Assembly (NCBI GenBank): GCA_964403505.1
Contig: CAYOFP010000003.1
Coordinates: 66,192-130,191 of the forward strand
Reading direction: 5' to 3'
From: CAKSEI01 sp964403505
GTDB lineage: Bacteria; Bacillota; Clostridia; Oscillospirales; CAG-272
DNA: 64,000 nt
The notes under the pieces were generated by a model that worked only from the letters and a program-made list of their open reading frames with translations, was not told the origin of the DNA and did not search any database. A program made the position numbers and the translations under genes. Below are positions 24,309-33,437 of this stretch, in pieces. The stretch's first letter is position 1. Each line of letters begins with the position of its first letter.

Positions 24309-25888
24309 GAATCGTGATAAGGCAGATACGCCTTCCTTTCACGGAGCCGTGCGAATACGCCGTCGAGAAAGCGAAGAAAAAGATATCGCCTTTGCATATT
24401 AAATATAAAAAATGCGGAATCTATAAGCGTTCGGTGGACGCGCGCCGCCGTGACCAGATATTTTTTGAGTATGCTGTGTATTTTGATACGGATACGCCGA
24501 TCTCTGACGAGGCATTGAAGAAATGCGGATGTATCAGGCTGGGCGATGATGCACCGAGCGCAGAATACGGCGATGCGCCGTGCGATGACGGTGTAGTCAT
24601 CGTGGGTTTCGGGCCTTGCGGCATGTTTTGTGCGCTCGCTCTCGCCGAGCATGGCTATAGGCCTACGGTAATCGAGCGAGGCTCATGCGTCAAAAAGCGT
24701 GCCGAGGCAGTAGCGGAGTTTTACCGCACGGGAAAGCTCGATAAAAATAATAATATTCAGTTCGGCGCAGGCGGGGCGGGCACTTTTTCCGACGGAAAAC
24801 TCGTCACCCGTGTTAATGACCCGATGTGCCACTATGTTTTGAATACATTCCATATGCTGGGTGCGCCCGAGAGCATCCTTGCCGATGCAAAACCGCATAT
24901 CGGCACAGATAAGCTGCGTGAGGTCGTAAACAACGCCGAGCGGCATATCTGCGAGCTCGGCGGACGGGTGCTCTACGATACGATGCTTACCGATATCGTT
25001 TCGTCGTGCGGACGGGTAAAGGCCGTGCGCACAAATAACGGCGAGATACCCTGCTCGGCTCTTGTGCTTGCTATCGGGCATAGCTCGAGAGATACATACG
25101 GTGCGCTCGCAAAGGCGGGTGCGCTCATGCAGGCGAAGCCCTTTTCTGTCGGCGTCCGGATAGAGCATTTGCAGGCGGATATCGATAGCGCCCTTTACGG
25201 TAAATATGCAGGAAATCCCCGTCTGCCTGTCGGTGAATACAATCTTTCCCATCGGATGGGCGACCGAGGCGTTTATACATTTTGTATGTGCCCGGGCGGA
25301 AAGGTCGTGGCTGCTGCGAGCGAGGACGGCGGAGTCGTCACCAACGGAATGAGTGAATATGCACGCGACGGTGTCAATGCCAATTCTGCTGTCGCCGTGT
25401 CGGTCTTACCGTCGGATTTCGGATACGATGTGAAAGGCGCAGTTGAATTTGTAAGGAATATTGAAAATAGAGCATATCAGATTGGCGGAGGCGGCTTTTG
25501 CGCCCCTGCCCAGACGCTCGGCGATTTTCTGTCTGGAAAAAGAGGAACGGGTTTTTCCCGTGTCGAGCCGACCTATATGGACGGAAATGTCAGGCTTTCC
25601 GATATGAACGAGGTTTTGCCCGGGTTTGTATCATCTCATCTGAGAGAGGGAATCACCTCGTTTGAAAAGCGTATCCGTGGTTTCAGTGCGCCGTGGGCAG
25701 TGCTCACGGGTGCGGAGACTCGCACCTCGTCTCCCGTTCGCATACTGAGAGGGGAAACGGGAGTAGCCGAGGGATTTGATAATTTTTACCCCTGCGGAGA
25801 GGGCGCAGGATATGCAGGGGGCATCACAAGCGCCGCGCTTGACGGGCTGGGATGTGCGCTCAGAATCATGAAGAGGTATAAATCTTGA
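24305..25888 (+). CDS. FAD-dependent oxidoreductase of unknown substrate (COG2509 type)
   Basis: A 527-residue flavoprotein. The N-terminal domain of about 95 residues (with RSVDARRRDQIFFEYAV) is specific to this family. It is followed by the dinucleotide-binding VIVGFGPCGMFCALALAEHG (about 99-118), the conserved NNNIQFGAGGAGTFSDGKL, and a C-terminal GEGAGYAGGITSAALDGL that completes the FAD site. Family members are annotated only as NAD(FAD)-utilizing dehydrogenases. It starts with GTG overlapping cdaR and ends overlapping the rseC-like gene. Confidence 0.88.
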   Translation: MRIVIRQIRLPFTEPCEYAVEKAKKKISPLHIKYKKCGIYKRSVDARRRDQIFFEYAVYFDTDTPISDEALKKCGCIRLGDDAPSAEYGDAPCDDGVVIVGFGPCGMFCALALAEHGYRPTVIERGSCVKKRAEAVAEFYRTGKLDKNNNIQFGAGGAGTFSDGKLVTRVNDPMCHYVLNTFHMLGAPESILADAKPHIGTDKLREVVNNAERHICELGGRVLYDTMLTDIVSSCGRVKAVRTNNGEIPCSALVLAIGHSSRDTYGALAKAGALMQAKPFSVGVRIEHLQADIDSALYGKYAGNPRLPVGEYNLSHRMGDRGVYTFCMCPGGKVVAAASEDGGVVTNGMSEYARDGVNANSAVAVSVLPSDFGYDVKGAVEFVRNIENRAYQIGGGGFCAPAQTLGDFLSGKRGTGFSRVEPTYMDGNVRLSDMNEVLPGFVSSHLREGITSFEKRIRGFSAPWAVLTGAETRTSSPVRILRGETGVAEGFDNFYPCGEGAGYAGGITSAALDGLGCALRIMKRYKS

Positions 25889-26334
25889 CACAAAAAGGTA
25901 TTGTAAAAAAAACAGACGGTGAATATGCCGGCGTCAGCGTTATGCGCTCGAGCGCATGCGACGCATGCCATGCAAAGGGGTATTGTGTCGAGTGTAAGAA
26001 GACGATGGAGGCCCGTGCCTTAAATGCAGTCGGCGCAGAAGTGGGGGATACCGTCGAGCTCGAGAGTCCGACGGGCACCGTGCTCGGATATGCCGCCATT
26101 ATGTTTTTGATGCCTGTTGTTATGGCACTCGGTTCCTATGTTACGGCCTCTCTCTGGCTTTCGGAGACTGCGAGCCTGCTCGTTTCTCTCGCTTTTTTCT
26201 TAGCGGCTTTCGCATTTATTTATTTGTTTTTCAACAGTAAAAGCATCCGGGAGAAAAACACCGTAACTATTGTTAAAATAATAAAAAAGGATATAGATAA
26301 TAATGAAGAAGTGGGAGATATCGACCGTCCGTGA
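25885..26334 (+). CDS. RseC/MucC-like membrane protein
   Basis: A 149-residue protein with an N-terminal Cys cluster (CDACHAKGYCVEC, about 25-37) and two transmembrane helices (about 71-93 and 98-118). The layout matches the RseC/MucC family, linked in other bacteria to SoxR reduction and to Rnf electron transport. No rnf genes are seen here. The start is TTG overlapping the previous stop, and the 3' end overlaps recJ by 32 bp, so coupled translation is likely. Confidence 0.8.
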   Translation: MTQKGIVKKTDGEYAGVSVMRSSACDACHAKGYCVECKKTMEARALNAVGAEVGDTVELESPTGTVLGYAAIMFLMPVVMALGSYVTASLWLSETASLLVSLAFFLAAFAFIYLFFNSKSIREKNTVTIVKIIKKDIDNNEEVGDIDRP

Positions 26335-28408
26335 AAAACACGCAGGCGAGATCTCTTCTCTCAGTGCGAGCTTAGGCGTCAGCGCTCTTACCGGTGCGCT
26401 CCTTTATCAAAGGGGATTATGCACATCAGAGCTCGCACGGGCTTATATAGATAAACAGACTGAGGCGTTTTACGATCCGTTTCTGATGCGTGATATGGAT
26501 CGTGCTGTATCGGGCATCGAAGAGGCTGTTTCATCAGGGAAGAGAATCGTAATATACGGAGATTATGATGTAGACGGAGTGACGAGCGTCAGCGTTTTAT
26601 ATTTGTATTTAAAAAATATGGGCGCTGAGATAGACTACTATATACCGAGCAGATCGGGCGAGGGATACGGCGTCAATACCGATGCTATAGATACCCTCGC
26701 ATCGTCGGGCGTGTCGCTCATTATCACAGTCGATACGGGAATCACCGCAATCGAGGAGATAAAGTATGCAAAAGGTCTCGGTATCGATTTTATCGTGACC
26801 GACCATCACACCTGCCACAGCGAAATACCGGAGGCGATCGCAGTCGTAAACCCTCACCGCCCCGACTGCGGATATCCGTTCAAAGATCTCGCCGGGGTCG
26901 GCGTGGTCTTCAAGCTTGTCTGCGCTCTTGAAAAAAAGCGTACAGGGTGTGCGGATGCGTCGTATATCAAGAATGTTTGCGATAAATATGCCGATCTTGT
27001 GGCGATAGGAACTGTGGCTGATGTCATGCCCCTGTGCGATGAGAACAGGCTCATCGTTTCCGTGGGACTTGAGCGGATAAAACACACCGAGCGCCCCGGC
27101 CTTGCAGCCCTTATGGCAAAGACATCGCAGAACGGCAAAGAGCCGAGGGTAAATTCATCCTATATCGGCTTTACCATCGCTCCGCGTATCAACGCCGCAG
27201 GAAGGATTGGCAATGCTTCCCGTGCCGCGAGACTTTTTTTGACAGACGATATGGGCGAGGCGCAGACCATCGCTGAGGAGCTTTGCGATACGAATAAGAC
27301 CCGTCAGCATGAGGAAAACGCTATCGTAGAAGAGGCGCTGAAAAAAATATCCGAGGATGCAGATTTTGAAAACAGAAGTATCATCGTTTTATCCGAGGAG
27401 GGATGGCATCAGGGCGTTATCGGTATCGTGGCATCCAGGCTCACCGAGAAGTACGGTCTTCCCTCGATCCTTATCTCATTCGAGGGGGATACAGGCAAGG
27501 GAAGCGGCAGAAGCGTAAAGGGCATCAATTTAGTCGATGCGCTCGGCGCATGCTCGGATCTTCTGATAAAATACGGCGGACATGAGCTTGCCGCCGGACT
27601 TTCCATATCGAGAGAGAAGCTGCCCGAATTTACAGAGCGGATCAATGCTTATGTGAAAGAGCGTGCCTCGGAGAAATGCGAGGACATACTCGAGATAGAT
27701 TGTGTTGTAAGACCCGAGGAGATAACGGTGAGGAACGCATCCGAGATAGCTCTGCTCGAGCCGTTTGGCACGGATAATCCCGAGCCGGTCGTCGTGCTCG
27801 AGGGTGCGACGATTGCAGAGGCGAAGCCGATCGGCGGAGGTAAGCACAATAAGCTCGTTTTTGAGAAAAACGGAATACATTGCGATGCGGTGTATTTTAA
27901 CCGTAATATTTTTTCTACAAATTTTTACGTCGGCGACACGGTCGATGTGGCGTTCAGACTGTCGGTAAACGATTTTATGGGCACTCAGACCGCTCAGATG
28001 ATCGTGCGTGATATACGCCTGTGCGGTGACAGCGCCGCGTTTATCGATCGGGGCAGAGAGCTTTATTCCGAAATAAAGGCCGGCAGGAAGATAGGCGATG
28101 ATGAGAATATCATTCCCGTGCGTGACGATTTTGCCGCAGTTTACAGATATATAAAAAACGAGGTGCGCAGGGATAACGACATCATCGGCGTAAAGGGCAT
28201 AACCCGACGTCTGCCGGGCATGAATTACGTTAAAGTCAGATATATTATAGAGATATTCCGTGAGGTCAATATTATTGGAATCGCCGGTTACGGCACAGAG
28301 CCCGATATCTATAAATTCAAGCTGAATCATATGACGGCAAAGATAAACCTGGATAAGTCGTCAATATACAAAAAACTGAAATCAAGAAAAGAGTATCATC
28401 AGAATTAA
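26303..28408 (+). CDS. recJ: Single-stranded-DNA-specific exonuclease RecJ
   Basis: A 701-residue DHH-family exonuclease. Motifs in order are YGDYDVDGVTS (about 85-95), TVDTGI, TDHHTC (DHH motif) and, in the DHHA1 domain, GKGSGRSVKGINL and GGHELAAGLS. A C-terminal OB-like domain follows. RecJ degrades single-stranded DNA 5' to 3' in recombination and mismatch repair. The extra C-terminal region (about 570-700) is typical for Firmicutes. The next gene begins directly after its stop. Confidence 0.95.
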   Translation: MKKWEISTVREKHAGEISSLSASLGVSALTGALLYQRGLCTSELARAYIDKQTEAFYDPFLMRDMDRAVSGIEEAVSSGKRIVIYGDYDVDGVTSVSVLYLYLKNMGAEIDYYIPSRSGEGYGVNTDAIDTLASSGVSLIITVDTGITAIEEIKYAKGLGIDFIVTDHHTCHSEIPEAIAVVNPHRPDCGYPFKDLAGVGVVFKLVCALEKKRTGCADASYIKNVCDKYADLVAIGTVADVMPLCDENRLIVSVGLERIKHTERPGLAALMAKTSQNGKEPRVNSSYIGFTIAPRINAAGRIGNASRAARLFLTDDMGEAQTIAEELCDTNKTRQHEENAIVEEALKKISEDADFENRSIIVLSEEGWHQGVIGIVASRLTEKYGLPSILISFEGDTGKGSGRSVKGINLVDALGACSDLLIKYGGHELAAGLSISREKLPEFTERINAYVKERASEKCEDILEIDCVVRPEEITVRNASEIALLEPFGTDNPEPVVVLEGATIAEAKPIGGGKHNKLVFEKNGIHCDAVYFNRNIFSTNFYVGDTVDVAFRLSVNDFMGTQTAQMIVRDIRLCGDSAAFIDRGRELYSEIKAGRKIGDDENIIPVRDDFAAVYRYIKNEVRRDNDIIGVKGITRRLPGMNYVKVRYIIEIFREVNIIGIAGYGTEPDIYKFKLNHMTAKINLDKSSIYKKLKSRKEYHQN

Positions 28409-30622
28409 ATGGAAACGAGCACCGGTATAGAACGCCTGCTCGTTGCCCTCGAGGGCAGCGGAAGGCGCTTTGATACAGAGAAAATAATGCAGGCGTATGA
28501 ATTCGCCCGTGAGCTTCATGCAGGGCAGTTCCGTGCGAGCGGAGAGGAATATATCAGTCATCCTCTCGCTGTAGCGGAGCTCGTTGTCGGACTCGTACCC
28601 GAAACGGATGCGGTGTGTGCGGCATTACTGCATGACGTTGTCGAGGACTGCGGAGAGCGGGTGAGCATCGGCGAGATAGAAAAGAAGTTCGGCGCAGAGG
28701 TCGCCATGCTCGTTGACGGACTCACGAAACTCGTGAAGATCAAATTCGAGGATCGTGAAGGGCAGAATATGGAGAATCTCCGTAAGATGTTCCTTGCGAT
28801 GAGTAAGGATGTGCGCGTCATATTCATAAAGCTGTGCGACCGACTTCACAATATGCGGACACTGGACGCAAAGCCGGACGGAAAACGCCGTACGACTGCA
28901 CTCGAGACCATGAATGTGTATGCGCCGCTCGCTCACCGCCTCGGTATGCAGAAAATGAAGCATGAACTCGAGAGCCTGTCGCTTCATTATCTTGACCCGT
29001 TCGGTTACAGCGAGGTCGAGGGGCACATTCAGCAGAAATACGGTGCAAACCGTGATTTTGTCGAGGCGATAAGGCGTCAGATCTCCTCACGCCTGACCGA
29101 AGAGGGAATGGAATTTTCGCTCGGAGGACGGGTGAAGAGCGTTTACAGCATATATAAAAAGATGTATGAGCAGCACAAGTCCTTTGATGAAATATACGAT
29201 TTTTACGCTCTGCGTGTCATCGTGCAAAATGAGCTCGAATGTTATACGGTACTCGGCATAATACACGATATGTATAAGTCGATACCCGGCAGGTTCAAGG
29301 ACTATATATCCACACCGAAGCCGAATATGTATCAGTCCCTGCATACGACTGTTATCGGACGGGAGGGTGTGCCTTTTGAGGTGCAGATACGCACATGGAA
29401 GATGCACCAGGTAGCCGAATACGGTATTGCGGCGCATTGGAAATATAAGACGGGCGAATCGGGCGGAGAGAATATCGATGAAAAGCTGCAGTGGATATCG
29501 AAGCTCATTGAGATAGAGGATGAGGAGATGGACCCGGATGAGTTCATGCGCTCTCTGAAAATAGATATCTTCCATGATGAGACATTCGTTTTCACTCCCC
29601 GGGGAGATGTAATCACTCTGCCGCAGGGCTCGACAGTCATTGATTTCGCTTATGCCATACATTCTGCCATCGGCAATAAAATGGTCGGCGCAAAGATAAA
29701 CGGTATGATATGTCCGATCGACTCCATTCCCCAGAACGGCGACATCGTCGAGATACTTACCTCAAATTCGTCAAAAGGCCCGAGCCGTGATTGGCTCGGC
29801 ATAGTAAAGACGGCAGAGGCAAGGAATAAGATACGTACATGGTTCAAGAAGGAGAAGCGGACCGAAAATATCGAGGTCGGACGTTCGGAGATAGAGCGTG
29901 AGATGCGCCGTCTCGGATATCCGTATACCGAAAAGCAGAAAAACGAAGTGCTCGAGGCGGTGGCATCACGATTGGGCATTCAGAGTGCAGAGGATTTATA
30001 TAACACGCTCGGCTACGGCGGACTCGTGCTCTCAAAGCTGATGCCGAAGATAAAGGATGAATTCGAGCATCGGATCAAGCTCGCACAGCAGAGCGAGCCG
30101 GATATCATAACAGTCGATCAGGTGTACACAAAGCCGCAGGGAAAACGGAGTGCCGGCGGTGTCATCATCGACGGCGTGGAGGGGTGCAGCGTTAAGTTTG
30201 CCCGCTGCTGTAATCCGCTGCCGGGTGACCTGATAACAGGCTTTATCACAAAGGGTTACGGCGTCTCTATCCATAAGTATGACTGCCTGAATGTAAAAAA
30301 AATGCTTGAAAACGATGAGAACAGACAGCGCTTTGTCTCCGCCTATTGGCAGAAGAGGAACGGTATACCTACAAATGAGAGTATGTTTGAGGCGTATTTA
30401 CAGATATTTGCGGCGGAGTCCATCACGCTCATTGCGGATGTGTCCACCGCACTTGCAGATATGAATGTAGCCATACACCAGATTAATACTGCGAAAAAGG
30501 ATGATACAGTCACGGTGAACCTCGTGATAAGCTGTAAGAATCTATCGCATTTTGAGTCGATCGTATCGAGACTCAGAAAGGTTTCGGGCGTCATGAGCGT
30601 CGCGAGAGGATATTCAAAATGA
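28409..30622 (+). CDS. relA: Bifunctional (p)ppGpp synthetase/hydrolase RelA/SpoT (Rel)
   Basis: A 737-residue protein with the HD hydrolase domain (ISHPLAVAELV, LLHDVVEDC), the synthetase domain (FYALRVIV, YQSLHTTVIG, VQIRTWKMHQVAEYG), a TGS domain (VFTPRGDVITLPQGSTVIDFAY, in two parts) and a C-terminal ACT domain. The hydrolase HD pair is intact, so it should both make and break the stringent alarmone. It abuts recJ and overlaps dtd by 4 bp, the usual relA-dtd order in Firmicutes. Confidence 0.97.
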   Translation: METSTGIERLLVALEGSGRRFDTEKIMQAYEFARELHAGQFRASGEEYISHPLAVAELVVGLVPETDAVCAALLHDVVEDCGERVSIGEIEKKFGAEVAMLVDGLTKLVKIKFEDREGQNMENLRKMFLAMSKDVRVIFIKLCDRLHNMRTLDAKPDGKRRTTALETMNVYAPLAHRLGMQKMKHELESLSLHYLDPFGYSEVEGHIQQKYGANRDFVEAIRRQISSRLTEEGMEFSLGGRVKSVYSIYKKMYEQHKSFDEIYDFYALRVIVQNELECYTVLGIIHDMYKSIPGRFKDYISTPKPNMYQSLHTTVIGREGVPFEVQIRTWKMHQVAEYGIAAHWKYKTGESGGENIDEKLQWISKLIEIEDEEMDPDEFMRSLKIDIFHDETFVFTPRGDVITLPQGSTVIDFAYAIHSAIGNKMVGAKINGMICPIDSIPQNGDIVEILTSNSSKGPSRDWLGIVKTAEARNKIRTWFKKEKRTENIEVGRSEIEREMRRLGYPYTEKQKNEVLEAVASRLGIQSAEDLYNTLGYGGLVLSKLMPKIKDEFEHRIKLAQQSEPDIITVDQVYTKPQGKRSAGGVIIDGVEGCSVKFARCCNPLPGDLITGFITKGYGVSIHKYDCLNVKKMLENDENRQRFVSAYWQKRNGIPTNESMFEAYLQIFAAESITLIADVSTALADMNVAIHQINTAKKDDTVTVNLVISCKNLSHFESIVSRLRKVSGVMSVARGYSK

Positions 30623-31071
30623 CAGCAGTGATACAAAGAGTAAAAAGAGCCTCGGTGAAGGTCGATGATGCTATCGTCGGCAAAGTGGATAGGGGACTTA
30701 TGCTTCTTTTGGGCGTGTTTTCGGGGGATAGCGAAAATGATGCCGATAAACTGGCGGCGAAGATCGCCAAACTGCGTATCTTTTCCGATGAAAACGATAA
30801 GCTGAATTTGTCCGTCTGCGATATCGGCGGCGGTGCGCTCGTCGTATCGAATTTTACCCTGTGCGCAAATTATAAGCACGGAAACCGCCCTGATTACCTT
30901 GCGGCGGAGAAGCCGGACAGGGCAAACGAGCTTTATCTTTATTTTACGGAAAAACTGCGCTCTCTCATACCCGGCGAAACGCAAACAGGCATTTTCGGCG
31001 CAGATATGGAGATTGAAATAATAAACGACGGCCCTATCACCATCGTTATGGACTCGAAAGAATTAAAATAA
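30619..31071 (+). CDS. dtd: D-aminoacyl-tRNA deacylase
   Basis: A 150-residue protein of exact family length. It starts MTAVIQRVKRASVKVDD and has the active-site segment VVSNFTLCANYKHGNRPD, where the usual SQFTL is SNFTL, and the C-terminal DGPITIVMDS carrying the Gly-Pro motif. It removes D-amino acids mischarged onto tRNA. The ATG overlaps the relA stop. Confidence 0.96.
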   Translation: MTAVIQRVKRASVKVDDAIVGKVDRGLMLLLGVFSGDSENDADKLAAKIAKLRIFSDENDKLNLSVCDIGGGALVVSNFTLCANYKHGNRPDYLAAEKPDRANELYLYFTEKLRSLIPGETQTGIFGADMEIEIINDGPITIVMDSKELK

Positions 31072-31075
31072 AAGA

Positions 31076-32527
31076 ATGATAATCAAAACTGACGGAAAAA
31101 TAAATCTGAATTATATAGAAAATCTGTGTCTTATATTCTTTCCCGGCTCGAAATTCGCAAAAAACGAAGAGGAAACGCCGGAAACTCCCGTCCTCGAACT
31201 GACGCAGGAGGAGACAGACGGAGCTGTTATCTCCCGTGTCATGATGAAAAACGGTTCTCAGACCGCATTCGGAAACGGCAGCGTTTCGGTGCGTGAGAAT
31301 ATGGCATGGAAGAAATCGGCAGGAATTGCCGTGATCGATGCGGGCAGACAGCTTTTCGGCTTTATGCCGTCCTGGGGCTTTCTCATCGGCATACGGCCTG
31401 TAAAGATCGCCGCAGATATGCTCGAGCAGGGGCTTGAGCCGGCGGCGATTAGACGAAAACTGAGAAATGAGTATCTTCTGATACCGAAAAAAGCGGCTTT
31501 GCTTACGAATGTTGCCATAAACGAGCAGAATCTCATCTCCTCGCTCGAGGAGAACAGCTGCAGTGTGTATGTATCTATTCCGTTCTGCCCGACGAGGTGC
31601 GCATACTGCTCGTTTGTATCTTATTCTACTAAGCGCCTGCTTTCCATGATACCCGAGTATCTCGAGCGTCTGATCCGCGATATCGAAGATACCTTTGCCA
31701 TGATAAAGCGGATCGGAAAAAAGGTGGTGACCGTATATATCGGCGGCGGAACGCCGACGACGCTCAGCGCGTCTGAGCTTGATATTCTTTTATCGGCAAT
31801 CGAGAGAAACTGCGATATATCATCCCTGCGTGAGTTTTCGCTGGAGGCGGGCAGACCCGACACGATAAGCGAAGAAAAAATGAAGGTCATCCTGGCGCAC
31901 GGGGTGAATCGGGTCAGTATCAATCCGCAGACCCTGAATGACGCGGTGCTCGAGCGGATCGGCAGACGGCATACGGCGGACGATTTTTACCGTGCTTATA
32001 ATATTGCACGCAAAGCCGGCGTAAAATATATTAATACGGACCTTATCGCGGGTCTTCCCGGTGAAGGCTTCAGAAAGTTTTCCAAATCAGTCGATGCAAT
32101 CTTAGCACTTGCGCCGGATAATATCACCTATCATACCTTCTGCGTGAAAAAGGCGGCTGATATCCTTCATACCGATGCAGATATTTATTCGAGAACGGGC
32201 GGAGAGACGCTGAAAAGCGTCGATTATACCCAGCTCAAGAGTAAGGCGGCAGGCTATGTGCCCTATTACCTGTACCGCCAGAAAAATTCCATGGGTAACC
32301 TCGAGAATGTCGGCTTTTCTCTGCCGGGTGCAGAGGGACTTTACAATATTTTCATCATGGAGGAGGTGCACAGCATTTTTGCCTGCGGCGCAGGAGCTGT
32401 GACAAAAATGGTGGACGGCAAGCGGATCAAACGTGCGTTTTTGCCGAAATATCCGTATGAGTATCTGGCTATGAGCGATGAGGATATGAGGTCCTATTTG
32501 AGCAAAATAGAGGAGTTTTATATTTGA
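31076..32527 (+). CDS. hemZ: HemZ-like radical SAM protein
   Basis: A 483-residue protein. An N-terminal domain of about 160 residues precedes a radical SAM barrel with the [4Fe-4S] motif CPTRCAYC (Cys-x3-Cys-x2-Cys, about 169-176), followed by VYIGGGTPTTLS, EAGRPDT and INTDLIAGLPGE. The family is called coproporphyrinogen dehydrogenase HemZ in Firmicutes and lies near relA-dtd in many Clostridia. No other haem genes are in the window, so the actual substrate is uncertain. It ends in a 4-bp overlap with the kinase-like gene. Confidence 0.85.
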   Translation: MIIKTDGKINLNYIENLCLIFFPGSKFAKNEEETPETPVLELTQEETDGAVISRVMMKNGSQTAFGNGSVSVRENMAWKKSAGIAVIDAGRQLFGFMPSWGFLIGIRPVKIAADMLEQGLEPAAIRRKLRNEYLLIPKKAALLTNVAINEQNLISSLEENSCSVYVSIPFCPTRCAYCSFVSYSTKRLLSMIPEYLERLIRDIEDTFAMIKRIGKKVVTVYIGGGTPTTLSASELDILLSAIERNCDISSLREFSLEAGRPDTISEEKMKVILAHGVNRVSINPQTLNDAVLERIGRRHTADDFYRAYNIARKAGVKYINTDLIAGLPGEGFRKFSKSVDAILALAPDNITYHTFCVKKAADILHTDADIYSRTGGETLKSVDYTQLKSKAAGYVPYYLYRQKNSMGNLENVGFSLPGAEGLYNIFIMEEVHSIFACGAGAVTKMVDGKRIKRAFLPKYPYEYLAMSDEDMRSYLSKIEEFYI

Positions 32528-33432
32528 GAACAGTAAGAAATGAGTTTGGCAGCGAGGAGGAGAAGAAAGCTTACGTGCGTGAGTGCGAGGAGCGCTTTGA
32601 ATCCGAGCTCGACGGTGTTTCCGATGCGGTGATAAACAGTGCAGACACCCGCCTCGTGACCCTGTCGGGTCCTACCTGCTCCTGCAAAACGACTGCGGTG
32701 AAGAAGATAATAGCCGATGTTGTCGATGCAGGCAAAAAGATAAAGATCATATCGATCGACGATTTTTTCAAGAGCCGTACCGAGGACAGAGACGCTGTGA
32801 TCAGAGAAGGAAAGAGCATTGATTTTGATTCCCTCGATGCGATAGATTTTGATTATCTCTGCGAGTGTACCGATAAAATGATGCGCAAAGATGCAGTCAT
32901 GCTGCCCGAGTTTGATTTTCAGACGGCAAAGCGGAAAGGGTATTCGGAGTTTGATCCTGCAGGGTATGATATTATTGCCTACGAGGGGATACAGGCGATA
33001 TATCCCGAGATAAGGGAAAAACTGAGCATATATCGTCCGCTGTCGCTTTTTATGAATGTATGCGGTGATATCGAGTGCGGCGGAGAGGTATTTTCGGGCA
33101 GAGAGATCCGGCTGTTCCGCAGGCTCGTGCGTGATTTCAGATTCAGAAATGCCACGGCGGAGTTTACCATGTTCATGTGGTCGTCAGTCACGGCAAATGA
33201 GGATAAGAATATGCTGCCTTATGCAGACACGGCGCAGATACAGATCGATTCCTTCATTCCGTATGAGCTGAATCTGATCAAAGAGCCTTTGTGTGACATG
33301 CTCAGCCGTGTGAGCGCCGACAGTCCGTATTACGGCGAGGCGCAAAGGATCATAGCAAAATTTAAAAATATCGTATCAATTGATCCGGGGTATATTCCGC
33401 ACGATTCTATGTATCGTGAGTTTTTGGGGTGA
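32524..33432 (+). CDS. Uridine kinase-like P-loop protein
   Basis: A 302-residue protein with a P-loop GPTCSCKTT (about 49-57) and the uridine-kinase-like IISIDDFFK and DFDSLDAIDFDYL segments. It belongs to the phosphoribulokinase/uridine kinase superfamily, but the P-loop has Cys residues in place of the usual Gly-Ser pattern and the substrate is unknown. The TTG start overlaps the hemZ stop. The 3' end lies 5 bp before the flippase start. Confidence 0.8.
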   Translation: MRTVRNEFGSEEEKKAYVRECEERFESELDGVSDAVINSADTRLVTLSGPTCSCKTTAVKKIIADVVDAGKKIKIISIDDFFKSRTEDRDAVIREGKSIDFDSLDAIDFDYLCECTDKMMRKDAVMLPEFDFQTAKRKGYSEFDPAGYDIIAYEGIQAIYPEIREKLSIYRPLSLFMNVCGDIECGGEVFSGREIRLFRRLVRDFRFRNATAEFTMFMWSSVTANEDKNMLPYADTAQIQIDSFIPYELNLIKEPLCDMLSRVSADSPYYGEAQRIIAKFKNIVSIDPGYIPHDSMYREFLG

Positions 33433-33437
33433 TAAGT